Of a stretch of DNA of 64,000 nucleotides, positions 8,841 to 19,022 are shown one piece after another. Numbering within the stretch: position 1 is the first letter of the stretch; every line of letters starts with the position of its first letter. Source of the stretch: PKWO01 sp036384915 (GTDB lineage: Bacteria > Pseudomonadota > Gammaproteobacteria > Burkholderiales > Burkholderiaceae_D); NCBI GenBank assembly GCA_036384915.1, contig DASVLJ010000042.1, forward strand, positions 1 to 64,000, given 5' to 3'. The notes under the pieces are model-generated. The model was given only the letters and a program-made list of their open reading frames with translations, was not told where the DNA came from and ran no database searches. The translations under genes and the position numbers were made by a program.

Positions 8841-10295
8841 ATGCGTCATCTTGCCGTTTTGAGACAATTGCGCGAGCAGCCGCTGTGGCGCTTGCTGGCG
8901 GCTACCAATGCGCCGGCTTATGTGTCGCTCATGCAATCCTTGTTGTTCGAATCGGATAAGACGCTTCCCGCTTCGGCGCTGCATGAGCGGCTGGCGCGCG
9001 CCCTTGAAGACTTGCGTGCAACCGGGGAAGATTTGCCGCAGACCGCCCAGGGCTATGTCGCGGAGTGGCTGCGCCAGGGGTGGCTGACGCGGCGCCTGCC
9101 GGCCGGGGCCAGCGAGGAAGAGTATGAATTGAGCGTGGGGGCGGCCGATGCCTTGCGCTTTCTCGCCACCATGGCCGCGCCGCGCGTGACGGCGACGGAA
9201 AGCCGGCTGGCTGCGGTGATCCAGCAATTGACGCGCTTGGCGGAAGAGACCGACGGCAATCGCGCCAACCGGGTAGCGGCGCTGTTGGCCGAGCGGGAGC
9301 GCATCGACCGCGAGATCGAGGCGGTACGCCAGGGCAAGGTCAAGACCTTGCCTGACGAGCGTGCCTTGGAGCGGGCGCGTGAGATCATTGCGCTGACCGA
9401 CGAGCTGGCGGCGGATTTCCGCCGCGTGCGCGACGATTTCGATAAGCTCAACCGCGGGTTGCGGCAAAGCCTGATGGAAAACGAGGGCAGCCGCGGCGAC
9501 GTGCTGGAGGCGCTGTTCGCCGGCGTGGACCTGATCGGCGAAACGGATGCCGGACGGACCTTTTCGGCCTTCTGGCGCCTGTTGACAGATCCGGTGCAAT
9601 CGGAAGCCTTGTTCGAGGCCTTGGAGGCGGTGGTGAGCCGCCCGTTCGCGCGCCAGCTGGACCATGGCGAACGCAAGTTCCTGCTCAATTTGACCGGCAC
9701 CTTGATGGACGAAGGGAGCAACGTTCACGAAGTGCTGCAGCATTTTGCGCGCAGCCTGAAAAGTTTCGTGCAAAGCCGTGAGTTTCAGGAGCAGCGGCGC
9801 TTGCATTCGCTGTTGAAGCAGGCCAACCAGGCGGCGCTGGCGGCCAAGGATGCCGTCCGGCCGAACCTGCCCATCGGCTATGACCTGGCATTGACCAGCA
9901 GCCGGATTCGTTCGGTCGCGCAGTGGCGCCTGTATGATGCCGATGCGCGCGTGACCGATACGGCGATGCCGCGGGCCGCGCCCTCGGAAATCAGCCTGGA
10001 GGCGATAGGCGAACTGGTGCGCCAATCGGAAATCGATTTTCGCGGCTTGCGCAACAACATCCGCGCCATGCTGGAGCGCCATACGCAGGCATCCATCGGG
10101 CAACTGTTGGAGGCGTATCCGGCAGCCCAGGGCTTGGGCAGCGTGGTCGGTTACGTGGCGCTCGGCGCAAAGCACGGCGAGGTGACCGGCGAAGCGGAAC
10201 TTGTGGAGTGGCGCGGCGGCGACGATGCGGTGCGCCGTGCGCGCGTGCCCACCATTTATTTCATGCGGGAGCGATATGGAGAATTCCTCGATTGA
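8841..10295 (+). CDS. jetA: Wadjet system protein JetA (DUF3375)
   Basis: A 484-aa protein of the DUF3375 family, the kleisin-like JetA subunit of type I Wadjet. Helical segments and heptads run through residues about 100-210 (ALLAERERIDREIEAVRQGK). ATG 8841 (MRHLAVLRQ) is taken as the start; an upstream TTG in frame is less likely. In Wadjet, JetA, JetB and JetC form an SMC-like motor that extrudes loops on circular DNA, and JetD cuts small plasmids. jetA overlaps jetB by 20 bases, giving one tight operon with jetB, jetC and jetD in canonical order. Confidence 0.9.
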   Translation: MRHLAVLRQLREQPLWRLLAATNAPAYVSLMQSLLFESDKTLPASALHERLARALEDLRATGEDLPQTAQGYVAEWLRQGWLTRRLPAGASEEEYELSVGAADALRFLATMAAPRVTATESRLAAVIQQLTRLAEETDGNRANRVAALLAERERIDREIEAVRQGKVKTLPDERALERAREIIALTDELAADFRRVRDDFDKLNRGLRQSLMENEGSRGDVLEALFAGVDLIGETDAGRTFSAFWRLLTDPVQSEALFEALEAVVSRPFARQLDHGERKFLLNLTGTLMDEGSNVHEVLQHFARSLKSFVQSREFQEQRRLHSLLKQANQAALAAKDAVRPNLPIGYDLALTSSRIRSVAQWRLYDADARVTDTAMPRAAPSEISLEAIGELVRQSEIDFRGLRNNIRAMLERHTQASIGQLLEAYPAAQGLGSVVGYVALGAKHGEVTGEAELVEWRGGDDAVRRARVPTIYFMRERYGEFLD

Positions 10296-11001
10296 AGGCG
10301 GGGCGCCTCCCATGGAGGGGGCCGGCGAAGCGGTGGAGAAAAACGATAGCCAGGCCCTGTTCTCCGGCGATTGCGGGCAGTTGCGGCTGGAGACGCGGCG
10401 CACCCTGGTGCAATTGCTGCTTGGCCCCTCTGTTGATGCGCGCCGGCAATCCAAGCTGTGGCCGATTTTGTTGCGCGACGAAGCCGTGTTGCGTTCGCGC
10501 TTGCATGAATTGTTCCTGGAACTGGTGGTCGATCATGAGCAGCAGGTGGCCTTCACGCGTCAGGTCGTCGCCGAGGATCTCGACGCGCCGGTGCTGTTGC
10601 GCAAGGCGAATTTGACCTTTCTCGAGTCGGCGCTCTTGCTGTTCCTGCGCCAGCGCCTGACCCAGGCCGATACGCAAGGCGAGCGCGCCGTGATTTCGGC
10701 GCAGGAAATGGCCGAGCATCTGGCGGTGTTCGAACGCCATCAGAATACCGATCATGCGAAATTCGAGCGCCAGGTGGCCGGCGCCATCGAAAAGGCGAAG
10801 AAGCTGAGTTTGATACGGCAGCTCAGCAATGCCGACAAACGTTTCGAGGTGGCGCCTACGCTGAAGCTGTTGTTCCCGGCCGAGGAAATCCAGATACTGA
10901 CGCGTACCTACGCCGAACTTGCCGAAGGCAAGGCACGGCAGTCCGAGATTGCCGTCGACGGCGAATCCGATCCGGACGATGACGGGGAGGAGGGAATCTG
11001 A
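10276..11001 (+). CDS. jetB: Wadjet system protein JetB (DUF4194)
   Basis: A 241-aa protein, the DUF4194 subunit that corresponds to the KITE-type winged-helix partner (MukE-like) of the Wadjet SMC complex. The conserved core runs from about residue 25 (TRRTLVQLLLGPSVDA) to residue 215, and the tail is acidic (DGESDPDDDGEEGI). ATG 10276 has a GGGAG ribosome site just upstream and lies inside the end of jetA. The stop TGA overlaps the jetC ATG by one base. Confidence 0.88.
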   Translation: MENSSIEGGAPPMEGAGEAVEKNDSQALFSGDCGQLRLETRRTLVQLLLGPSVDARRQSKLWPILLRDEAVLRSRLHELFLELVVDHEQQVAFTRQVVAEDLDAPVLLRKANLTFLESALLLFLRQRLTQADTQGERAVISAQEMAEHLAVFERHQNTDHAKFERQVAGAIEKAKKLSLIRQLSNADKRFEVAPTLKLLFPAEEIQILTRTYAELAEGKARQSEIAVDGESDPDDDGEEGI

Positions 11002-14000
11002 TGGCAACCGCCGATACTGCCGAGCGCGGGCTTGCGCTCGATGGCGAGGCCGACCAGTTCCGCCTGGTGCGTCTGCAGAGCTACAACTGGGGCACGTTTT
11101 CCAATGTGTTCGATTTCGTCATTCCCGAAGAGGGCTATCTCTTCGTGGGGCCTTCTGGTTCGGGGAAGTCGACTTTGCTCGATGCGCATGCCGCTTTGCT
11201 GACGCCGCCGAAGTGGGTCGATTTCAATGTCGCCGCCAGGGAAGCCGAGCGGCACGGCAAGGACCGCAGCATCATGACCTATCTGCGCGGCGCGTGGGCG
11301 CAGCAGACCGGCGACAGCGGCGAATACGTCTCGCAAACCCTGCGGCCGGGTACGACCTGGTCCGCAATCGCGGAAACCTATCGCAACGGCTTGGGCCGGA
11401 CGGTGGTGCTGGCGCAGGTGTTCTGGGTGCGCGGCAAATCGACCGCGCCGGCCGATGCGAAGAAGCTTTACCTGGTGCTGGAGCGCGAGTTCGAAATCCA
11501 GGAGCTCGATTTTTTTCCGCAAAGCGATTTCGAGCCGCGCCGTTTCAAGACGGCATTGCCGCATGCGGCGGTTTTCAACTAATTCAGCGCGTACCAGGAG
11601 CGTTTCCGCCGCTTGCTCGGGATCGACAACGAGCGCGCCTTGCGCCTGCTGCACAAGACGCAGTCTGCAAAGAATCTGGGCGACCTGAATGTGTTCCTGC
11701 GCGATTTCATGCTGGATGCGCCGGAGACGTTTGCCGTGGCGGACCGCCTTGTGCTGGAATTCGGCGAACTCAACGAAGCGCATCAAGCGGTCGTGGCGGC
11801 GCGGCGGCAGATCGAAACCTTGTTGCCGGCGCGTGAAGAGTATGAGGTGCGCGGGCAGCTGGGGCGGGAACTCAACGAGCTGGCCGAAGTCGAGGCGGGC
11901 ATCGATCATTATCGTGCCGCGCAACGCGCGAAGTTGTTCTCCGAGCGCATCGCGGAACTGGCGCTGGAAGCGGAAGCGTCGCGCCTGAAGGCGGGGGAAT
12001 TGAGCCTCGCTGTCGAGCGCGAATCGGAAAAGCTCGATGCCCTGCGCCGGCGCCGCGATGAGCTTGGCGGCAACCTGCTGGAGCAACTGCAGAAAAGGAT
12101 TGAGGAAACGGAGCGGCAAAAGGAGCCGCGCATGAAGAAGCGCGATGCCGCGAAAGCCGCCTGCGAAGCCATGGGCTGGACGCTGCCCGGCGAGGTGCTT
12201 GGCTTCGTGCAGCGGGTGGATGCGGCGCGGCATCATGTCCTCCAGGCGACGGAGCGGGGCAAGGCGCTGGAAGAAAAAAGGGACGGCCTGAGGCTTCGGC
12301 TCAGCCAGTTGAGTGCGGAATTCCAGGCGACGGTACTCGAGGTGAAGGCGATGGAGCGGCAAGGTTCCAATATCCCCGCCCGGCTGCTTGACGTGCGCGC
12401 GAAACTGGCGCAGGAGTTGCAAATCGAGGAAGCGCAATTGCCGTTTGCCGGGGAGCTGCTGGAAGTGCGTGCCGAAGACGGCCAATGGCAAGGCGCCATC
12501 GAACGCGTGCTGGGCGGTTTTGCGCGCTCTATCCTGGTGGATGATCAATATTATGCGAAGGTGGCCGCCTTTCTCGATCGGACCCATATCGGCGAGCGGT
12601 TGTTCTATAACCGCATTCTGCCGCCCGGCGGACGCGCCCGCACGCCGGGCGCGGATTCCTTGTTCGGCAAGCTCAAGATCGCGCCCGGCCCTTATGCCGA
12701 CTGGCTGGCCGAGGAACTGAAAACGCATTTCGACTTCGTGTGCGCGGAGACGACGCAAGCCTTTCGCGCCGCGCCGCGCGCCTTGACGCGCGCCGGCCAG
12801 ATCAAGCACAACGCCGCGCGTCATGAAAAGAACGACAGGCAGCGGGTCGACGATCGCAGCAATTGGGTGCTCGGGTTCGACAACAAGGCCAAGCTGCGCC
12901 TGTATCAGGACAAGGCGGCGGATTTGGGCGGCAAGATCGCGCCGTTGCGTGGCGAGATCGATGCCCTGGAAGACGATCGTGAAACGCAACGGCGCCAGGA
13001 CCTTGCCTGCAACACGTTGCAGAACATGACCTGGGACGACATCGACGTGGCGTCGCTGCTGGTCGAGATTGACGACTTGAAGCAACGTATTGAGCAGGAA
13101 AAAGCCTCCCGGCCCGATCTTGGAAAACTGGACGCCCAGATCGGCAAACAGCACGAAGCGTATCGGTCGGCGATGGCGGCAAAGGCGGCGGAAGACGGCA
13201 CCGGCCAGAGAATCGCCCAGCAGCGCCATGATTTCCAGGGCAAACTCGACGAGCTGGCGTCGTTTGAAGTCAGGCTGACGCCGTTTCAGCTGGCCGCCCT
13301 CGATGAGCGGGCCGGCAGAACGGGGCGTGCCGTGACGCTCGATACGCTTGAGCGCGTATTGACGGAGGTCGAGCGCGGGATCGTCACCGAGCGGCGGGCA
13401 ATTGAATTGAGGCGGGTCGAGCTGGCCAATTCGATCGAACGCCGTCTGGCGAAATTCAACGAACTGTGGCGCACCCATTCGGACGGGCTGGACCCGGTGC
13501 TGGCCAGCGCCGAAGACTATTTCGGCAAGCTGGTGCGGCTGCAGCAGGACGGTTTGCCGCAATTCGAGCATCGCTTCATGCAGTTATTGCGCGAGCAGAG
13601 CGATCAAAACCTGACCTTGCTCTCTTCCAAGCTCGACCAGGAGCGCTCGGCAATCCGCTCGCGCATGGAATTGGTCAATGAAAGCCTGCTGACGGCGCCT
13701 TTCAACAAGGGCACCCATCTGAGCATCGATACGCTGGATCGCAGCCTGGAGGAAGTCCGCACCTTCAGGCAGACCTTGAAGGAAGCGCTCAGCCATTCGT
13801 TTAGCGAGGAGCGTGACATCGTCGAGAAAAGGTTTGCGGTTCTCAACGGCCTGGTCAAGCGGCTCGCGAGCGAAGAGACGGCGGACCGCAACTGGCGCTC
13901 CCAGGTGCTTGACGTGCGCCAGCATGTGGAATTCGTGGCGCGCGAGCTGGACGACGATTTCCAGCGGGAAGTCGAGGTATATCGCAGCGGAGCGGGCAAG

Positions 14001-14366
14001 TCCGGCGGCCAGAGGCAAAAGCTGGCGGCGACCTGCCTGGCGGCGGCCTTGCGTTATCAGCTGGGCGGGCAGGATCGCGTGCTGCCGAGCTATGCCACGG
14101 TGGTGCTCGACGAAGCCTTCGACAAGGCCGACGCCGAGTTCACCGCGATGGCGATGAACATATTCAAGACCTTCGGCTTTCAGATGATCGTCGCCACGCC
14201 GCTCAAGTCCGTCATGACGCTGGAACCGTTCATCGGCGGCGCCTGCTTTGTCCACATCAAGGACCGCAAGGATTCGGCTATATTGAAAATCGACTACGAT
14301 AAGGCAACGCAAAGGCTGATCTTCCCGGAACAGGTTGTCCATGCCAAAGAAACTGATCTCGCCTGA
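11001..14366 (+). pseudogene. jetC: Wadjet SMC-like ATPase JetC, interrupted by an in-frame TAA stop
   Basis: The reading frame encodes an SMC/MukB-like ATPase of 1121 codons. It starts with Walker A GPSGSGKST (residues 50-58), has long coiled-coil arms and a hinge region, and ends with the ABC signature SGGQRQK (about 1001) and Walker B VVLDEAFDKAD (about 1035). A TAA at 11580-11582 (codon 194) interrupts it, and the same frame resumes at once with FSAYQERFRRLLGIDNE, so this is a nonsense change rather than a frameshift. An AGGAG at 11596-11600 lies 12 bases before a TTG at 11613, so the C-terminal part (917 aa) might restart. Walker A and Walker B would then be on separate chains. Whether the system works is doubtful. 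Confidence 0.85.
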
Positions 14367-15516
14367 CGACCTGCTCCTTTTGCTGACGCGACGCTTCGAC
14401 AATCAGCACCGCAACTGGCTGACGGGAAAAGGCCAATGGCCTTTGAGCATGGCCTTGGGCATGCCGATGGAGCGGGATGTTATCGACGATGCGGCCGCGG
14501 TGCGGAGCTGGGTCGAAGCCTGGTCTTCCTGGCGCGGACCCGGCGAATTGCAATGGGAAGAGCGGCAATGGAGCCGGTTGGGAAAACAGCGTTTGCCGGC
14601 GGCTGTGCAATTCTCATCCGCTGCGCAGGTGGCCACGGCAGTTCGGCAAGGCGAGAGGTGGGAGCGCGCGGTAAGCCGATATGCTTCCCTGACGCGGCGC
14701 TGGCCGGCGCTGGCCGATACGCCGCAACTGGTTCGGAATTTCGACGTGCTCGCCGATTATGCCGAGGAGGACTTCGACAGGCTCTTCGCCTTGTTGGCGT
14801 GGCTGGAAGCAAACCCGGACTCGGGTTTATATGCTCGCCAGCTTCCTGTTGCGGGACTCGATACCAAGTGGATGGAAAGGCGGCGCGGCTTGGTCGTCGA
14901 CTTGATGCAGGCGATCCATGACCGGGGCGCGGAGCGCGATTTCCATGCGTTGTGCGGCCTGCGTAAGCCGTCTCACCGCCTGCGCTTGCGTGTCCTTTGT
15001 CCGGCGTTGCGCGCTTCAATCGGGGGGCTGACGGATATCGAAGCGCCACTGGAGGAATTGGCCGGGCTTGCGATCAATCCGAGGTTTGCCGTCGTCGTCG
15101 AAAATCTTGAGACCGGAATGGCGCTCCCCGACATGGAGGGGGCGGTGGCTTTCATGAAGCTGGGCCATGCGGTAGGCGCATTGGCCGGGCTGCCGTGGCT
15201 GCGCGAGCTACCCGGCGTATATTGGGGAGACATCGATACCCACGGCCTGGCCATTCTGAGCCGGGCGCGCGCGGCGATGCCGAAATTGATTTCCATGATG
15301 ATGGACGAAAAAACTTTGCTTTCGCACCGGCATCTATGGGTGGAGGAGCCGGTGCAGAACAGCGATGTTTTGCCCAAGCTCCTTACCGCCGAAGAAGCTG
15401 CGCTTTATCAAGGCTTGCGCGAGCAAAGGTGGGGATACAACGTCCGCCTGGAACAGGAGCGGATCGCGTGGACGGATGCCATGGAAACCATCGCCCAAGT
15501 CTCTTCGCACTCTTAA
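14341..15516 (+). CDS. jetD: Wadjet nuclease JetD (DUF3322/DUF2220)
   Basis: A 391-aa protein with an N-terminal DUF3322-like arm and a C-terminal TOPRIM-like nuclease domain. The glutamate segment VVVENLET (about 250-257) and the GDIDTHG motif (about 295-301) are the metal-binding acidic residues expected of the Wadjet plasmid nuclease. The start is ATG 14341, which overlaps the end of jetC by 26 bases. The reading frame is intact. Without a working JetC motor the nuclease would have no loader, unless the split jetC product assembles. Confidence 0.9.
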   Translation: MPKKLISPDDLLLLLTRRFDNQHRNWLTGKGQWPLSMALGMPMERDVIDDAAAVRSWVEAWSSWRGPGELQWEERQWSRLGKQRLPAAVQFSSAAQVATAVRQGERWERAVSRYASLTRRWPALADTPQLVRNFDVLADYAEEDFDRLFALLAWLEANPDSGLYARQLPVAGLDTKWMERRRGLVVDLMQAIHDRGAERDFHALCGLRKPSHRLRLRVLCPALRASIGGLTDIEAPLEELAGLAINPRFAVVVENLETGMALPDMEGAVAFMKLGHAVGALAGLPWLRELPGVYWGDIDTHGLAILSRARAAMPKLISMMMDEKTLLSHRHLWVEEPVQNSDVLPKLLTAEEAALYQGLREQRWGYNVRLEQERIAWTDAMETIAQVSSHS

Positions 15517-15519
15517 CTC

Positions 15520-15543
15520 CCCTCTCCCACGGGTGGGAGAGGG
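15520..15543. repeat. Palindromic REP-like element
   Basis: The sequence CCCTCTCCCAC, two bases, then GTGGGAGAGGG forms an 11-bp perfect hairpin right after jetD, followed by GGGTGAGGG and, 50 bases later, a partial inverse (TCCCTCACCCGCC). Such CCCTCTCCC/GGGAGAGGG palindromes are common dispersed repeats in proteobacteria. It may also act as a factor-independent pause, but no T-run follows. Confidence 0.6.
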
Positions 15544-15623
15544 GGGTGAGGGATGTTATGTTCTGGCTGCGCTAAATAGGCCGAGTCGGATCGAAAGCTC
15601 CCTCACCCGCCGCGGCAATACCC

Positions 15624-16385
15624 CTACTTCTGCACCGCATGCTTCGCCGCAGCCTGCTCCCTGCGGTATATCGGCGACCACACGGGATGGCCCGCTTCCG
15701 AGGGCAGCAGTTCGAAATTGGCATCCAGCGCGAAGATGGCGTGGAATTCGGCACGGCATTGGGTGGCGTGGCCTTCCAGGCAGTAGCTGAAAGCGGCGTA
15801 TTTACGGGCGAGGATTTCGTCGCTCTTTTGCGGCAGGCCTTCCTTTAGCGCAGCATCGAGGGTTGCGGCGGCTTCCTTGAATTGGCCGGCCTGGTATTCC
15901 TTCACGCCGGCGGCCAGTTTGTGCTGGGCCGGGGTGGCGGCGCTGCTTCCGGCTTTGGCCAGGGCCAGCTTTTCGTTGTGTTCGCCCTTGATGGAGCGCC
16001 ATACGGGGCCCCACATCGGGTGGCCGATTTCGCCGGGGGCGAGGTCGAAGTCTGATGCGGCTTGCAGTGCGTACTGGAATTGGGCGCGGCATTCCGCTTC
16101 GCGGTTGGTGATGCAGTAGATGAAGGCCATGTGCTTGCGTGCATCGGTGATCTGGGCCGTCTTGAGCCGGCCGCTGTCGATTGCGGCTTGCAGCTTGGAG
16201 AGCGCTTTTTCATACTGCCCGTCGTCATACTCGGCAACGCCTTGCGTGTAGCTGGCCTTTGCATCGTCGCCGGAGAGCTGCGGCTGGCCGTTGGGCGGGG
16301 GCGCCTGGTGGTGCGCGCAAGATACGAGCAGCGCGGCGCTCAACGGGATGAACAGCTGCGGAAGAAGACGCAATGACGGACGCAT
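15624..16385 (-). CDS. TPR-type outer-membrane lipoprotein
   Basis: A 253-aa protein with an N-terminal signal peptide and lipobox LLVSC (Cys about 23), so an exported lipoprotein. Two similar repeats follow, each with SYTQGVAEYDDGQYEKAL-like TPR helices, then a cysteine-containing segment (YCITNREAECRAQF, and YCLEGHATQCRAEF in the second copy) and the closing motif GHPMWGPVWR / GHPVWSPIYR. The gene starts 10 bases after the cyclase-PEGA gene on the same strand, so they form an operon. TPR lipoproteins of this shape occur with type VI secretion genes, but no such genes are in the window and the role stays open. Confidence 0.75.
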   Translation of the reverse strand: MRPSLRLLPQLFIPLSAALLVSCAHHQAPPPNGQPQLSGDDAKASYTQGVAEYDDGQYEKALSKLQAAIDSGRLKTAQITDARKHMAFIYCITNREAECRAQFQYALQAASDFDLAPGEIGHPMWGPVWRSIKGEHNEKLALAKAGSSAATPAQHKLAAGVKEYQAGQFKEAAATLDAALKEGLPQKSDEILARKYAAFSYCLEGHATQCRAEFHAIFALDANFELLPSEAGHPVWSPIYRREQAAAKHAVQK

Positions 16386-16395
16386 GGAGATGGGC

Positions 16396-17742
16396 TTAGA
16401 AGGTGGTGTTGAGGGTGGATTCGCCGCCGCTCTTGACTTCAACGGTCTGCCTTTGCGGGGCGAATTGGCCGTTGCGGATTTCGATACGGTGTTTGCCAGG
16501 CGCGAGGCTGAGCGAGCTGATGGGCGGGCTGACGCCGCGCTTGCTGCCGTCGACGTAGATTTCGCCCCACGGGTGGATGACCAGTCTGAGCGTGCCCGGC
16601 TTGGCCGCGGCCGGAGAGGGGGCGGAGGCGAACGCGGACGCCGATGCCGATGCCGATGCCGCCGTTGCGCTGGTTGGCGCGACATTGGTCACGGCAGCGC
16701 CGGCGGTCGGGGCTTTGGCAACGATGGCTTCCGGCGTGGCGGGGGCGGGGGCCGATGCAGGTGCGGCTTGCTCCTGCGCGGGGCTTGATGCCGCAGCGGC
16801 GACAGGTGCGTCCGGCAAGCTTTCCGGCTTGACGGCGATGCTGTCCGAGCTCGTACTCGACCATACCGTACCGATGATGGCTGCCAGGCAGGCGACGCAG
16901 GCGAAGGCGGCAAGGCCGATCATCAGGCCTTTGCGCGGCATCTTGTTCGCCGGTGCCGCTGCGGCTTCGCTTGCGGGCGGGGCGGGCGATGCGGGCTTGC
17001 TGGCGCCGTTGGCGGGCTTGGACCTGGATGGCGCCGGAGTTGTGGCGGCGGCCGTCGCGGGCCCGGGCGTCACGGCGGGCGCCGCCGCCGGCGGGTCGTC
17101 TTCCTGCCAGGCGAAGGTGCCGGTGTTGCCGCTGCGGGCGCGGCCGCGGTCGCGCAGTCTGTTGGCGAGGTCTGCGGTGGCGGCTTCCGGGCCGAAGCGG
17201 TAGACCTGGTGTTCGCGCACGTGCTTGTCGTGGCGTGTGCCTTCGTGCACGAAGAGTTTGTTGTAGTCGCGCGAGAAGCGCGAAATGATGTCGTAGTACG
17301 AGTGCGACACCATGACCTGCCCCGGTTCGGCGAAGCTCATCACGCGCTGCGCGTCGTTGACGGCGTCGCCTATCATGTTGGTGTGGCCGTTGATGTCGCG
17401 CACGACCTTCAAGGGGCCGAGGTTGATGCCCATGCGCACGAAGCCGGGTTCGCCCACCGTGACCTGGCCCGATTCGATGGCGTCGCGCAGCGTGAGGGCG
17501 GTGAAGAGGGCGTCTTCTGGGTCGCCCAGGAAGGCGATGCCGGCGCCGTCGCCGGTGTCGACCATGATGCGGTCAGCCGGGGCCACGTTTTGAATGGCCT
17601 CCACCAGCAAGTCGATGAAGGCTTCCTTCATCGCCAGTTGGTCGGGCACGGTGCTCATCGAATAATTGACGATGTCGATGAACAGCACGCTCCCGATCAG
17701 GGTGCGGTTCATTTGCTTCAGGGCGGCAGCGGCGTCTTCCAT
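16396..17742 (-). CDS. Adenylate/guanylate cyclase-like domain protein with TM segment and PEGA domain
   Basis: A 448-aa protein. Residues about 10-185 form a class III nucleotidyl cyclase homology domain (SVLFIDIVNYS, DTGDGAGIAF, GDAVNDAQRVM). An Ala/Pro-rich linker follows, then one membrane helix at about 260-282 (GLMIGLAAFACVACLAAIIG), another Ala-rich linker and a C-terminal PEGA domain (HPWGEIYVDGSKRGVSPP) that would sit in the periplasm. The second metal aspartate is not obvious where IxxGD is expected, so catalytic activity is uncertain. It could be a binding or scaffold domain. First gene of an operon with the TPR lipoprotein. Confidence 0.8.
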   Translation of the reverse strand: MEDAAAALKQMNRTLIGSVLFIDIVNYSMSTVPDQLAMKEAFIDLLVEAIQNVAPADRIMVDTGDGAGIAFLGDPEDALFTALTLRDAIESGQVTVGEPGFVRMGINLGPLKVVRDINGHTNMIGDAVNDAQRVMSFAEPGQVMVSHSYYDIISRFSRDYNKLFVHEGTRHDKHVREHQVYRFGPEAATADLANRLRDRGRARSGNTGTFAWQEDDPPAAAPAVTPGPATAAATTPAPSRSKPANGASKPASPAPPASEAAAAPANKMPRKGLMIGLAAFACVACLAAIIGTVWSSTSSDSIAVKPESLPDAPVAAAASSPAQEQAAPASAPAPATPEAIVAKAPTAGAAVTNVAPTSATAASASASASAFASAPSPAAAKPGTLRLVIHPWGEIYVDGSKRGVSPPISSLSLAPGKHRIEIRNGQFAPQRQTVEVKSGGESTLNTTF

Positions 17743-17939
17743 CGGGATCGGCTTACTTGCAGTTATCTACTTGCGGTTATCAAGTCGATCTGTCGATACC
17801 GCAATGTTGCAACTGAGTTCAGTATAGACGAGATTCTTAGCGCGATTGTTACGTTTGTCCCGCTCGCATCCGTCACGATGCAGGTGAATTTTCACTTGCC
17901 AATCGGTCAATTGCAGCAGGCCAAGGTGGCGCTCGCGGT

Positions 17940-19022
17940 TCAGCTTGGCATGGCGCTTGAGGCCGCCGCCCTGCGCCTGAGCCATGCCGCCGCACCGATC
18001 AGGCATAACCCCGCCGCCAGCATCGCGGGGCTGCCGGCCTCGGGCACAGGGTCGACCGTTTTGAGCAGGAAGGCGTCGCTTTCGCCGAGCTTGGCATTGA
18101 CGGCATTGCCCACGATCCAGCCCTCGCTGTTGATGCCGGTTGCCACGGTCAGCACCCAGCCTTCTTGCGCCAAGGCGGGGTTGAGCAGGCTGTTGAGGTT
18201 GACGACGCTCTTGCCGTTCCATAATGTGGCGTAGGGGGTGCCTGCGGCATCGGTGGAGGAGCCGACGATCTCTCTCGCGTCGTTGATGGCGAAAGCGTAG
18301 CTTTTGCTGCCGCCCAGCGATGCCAGGGTGGTGGCCTTGCCGCCGCTCCATTCCATGGCCATGAAAGTGTTGCCGCTGGCGGCGGTGTTGGCGGTGCCGA
18401 CGACGATGCCGCTGTTGTTGACGGCGTAGGCGTCGCTATAGTTGCCGCCCAGCCCTTGCAGGACGGTGGCGCCGCCGTTGCGACTCTCCCACGATGTCGC
18501 GACGGTGGCGCCGTCGGTATAAACCGTCGCGTTACCGACGATCATGCCGCTGTTGTTGATGCCGTTGGCGGCCACGCTGTAGCCGTTGCTCATGCCGAGG
18601 TCGGTCGGGTCTTTGCCGTTCCACAGGGTGGCCACGCCGTCTCCGCCGCCGATCTGGCCGCTGCCGTTGATGCAGTTGGCATAGGTGATGCCGCTGCCCG
18701 TGCCGTTCAGGCTGGCGAGGGTGTTGCCGAACCAGAGCGCGGCTTCGGGCACGCCGTGCGCAACGGTGGCGCCGACGATCTGCCCGGCATTGTTGATGGC
18801 GGTGGCATAGCCGTCGGCGCCCAGACTGAGGGCGACGGTGGCGCCGCTTTGCCACAGCGTGGCGCCGAGGCTGGAACTGCCGACGATTTGGCCTCGATCA
18901 TTGATGCCGGCGGCGGTGCCGTTGCCGAGGTCGACGAATTGATAGCTGGATTGGGCGTGGCAGATGCTTGCGACGGAGATGCCGCCCGCAAGCAGGGCGG
19001 CGTATATTGCCTGGAGTTTCAT
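17940..19022 (-). CDS. HAF-repeat PEP-CTERM protein (copy 1)
   Basis: A 360-aa exported protein. The signal peptide ends near Ala23 (SICHAQS). The body consists of repeated units of about 40 residues with the pattern GINxxGQIVG, the HAF repeat, probably a beta-propeller-like fold. The C-terminus VPEAGSPAMLAAGLCLIGAA followed by WLRRR is a PEP-CTERM sorting signal: the V/P-E-A motif, a hydrophobic helix and a basic tail, recognised by an exosortase in exopolysaccharide-producing bacteria. A paralogue lies 272 bases upstream on the same strand. Confidence 0.85.
   Translation of the reverse strand: MKLQAIYAALLAGGISVASICHAQSSYQFVDLGNGTAAGINDRGQIVGSSSLGATLWQSGATVALSLGADGYATAINNAGQIVGATVAHGVPEAALWFGNTLASLNGTGSGITYANCINGSGQIGGGDGVATLWNGKDPTDLGMSNGYSVAANGINNSGMIVGNATVYTDGATVATSWESRNGGATVLQGLGGNYSDAYAVNNSGIVVGTANTAASGNTFMAMEWSGGKATTLASLGGSKSYAFAINDAREIVGSSTDAAGTPYATLWNGKSVVNLNSLLNPALAQEGWVLTVATGINSEGWIVGNAVNAKLGESDAFLLKTVDPVPEAGSPAMLAAGLCLIGAAAWLRRRAAASSAMPS

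Noticed and set aside
10908..13571. An 887-codon minus-strand frame opposite jetC
   Set aside because: Antisense shadow of jetC; composition is low-complexity and without motifs. The TAA in jetC does not make the antisense frame the real gene, as Walker A and signature motifs are all in the plus frame.
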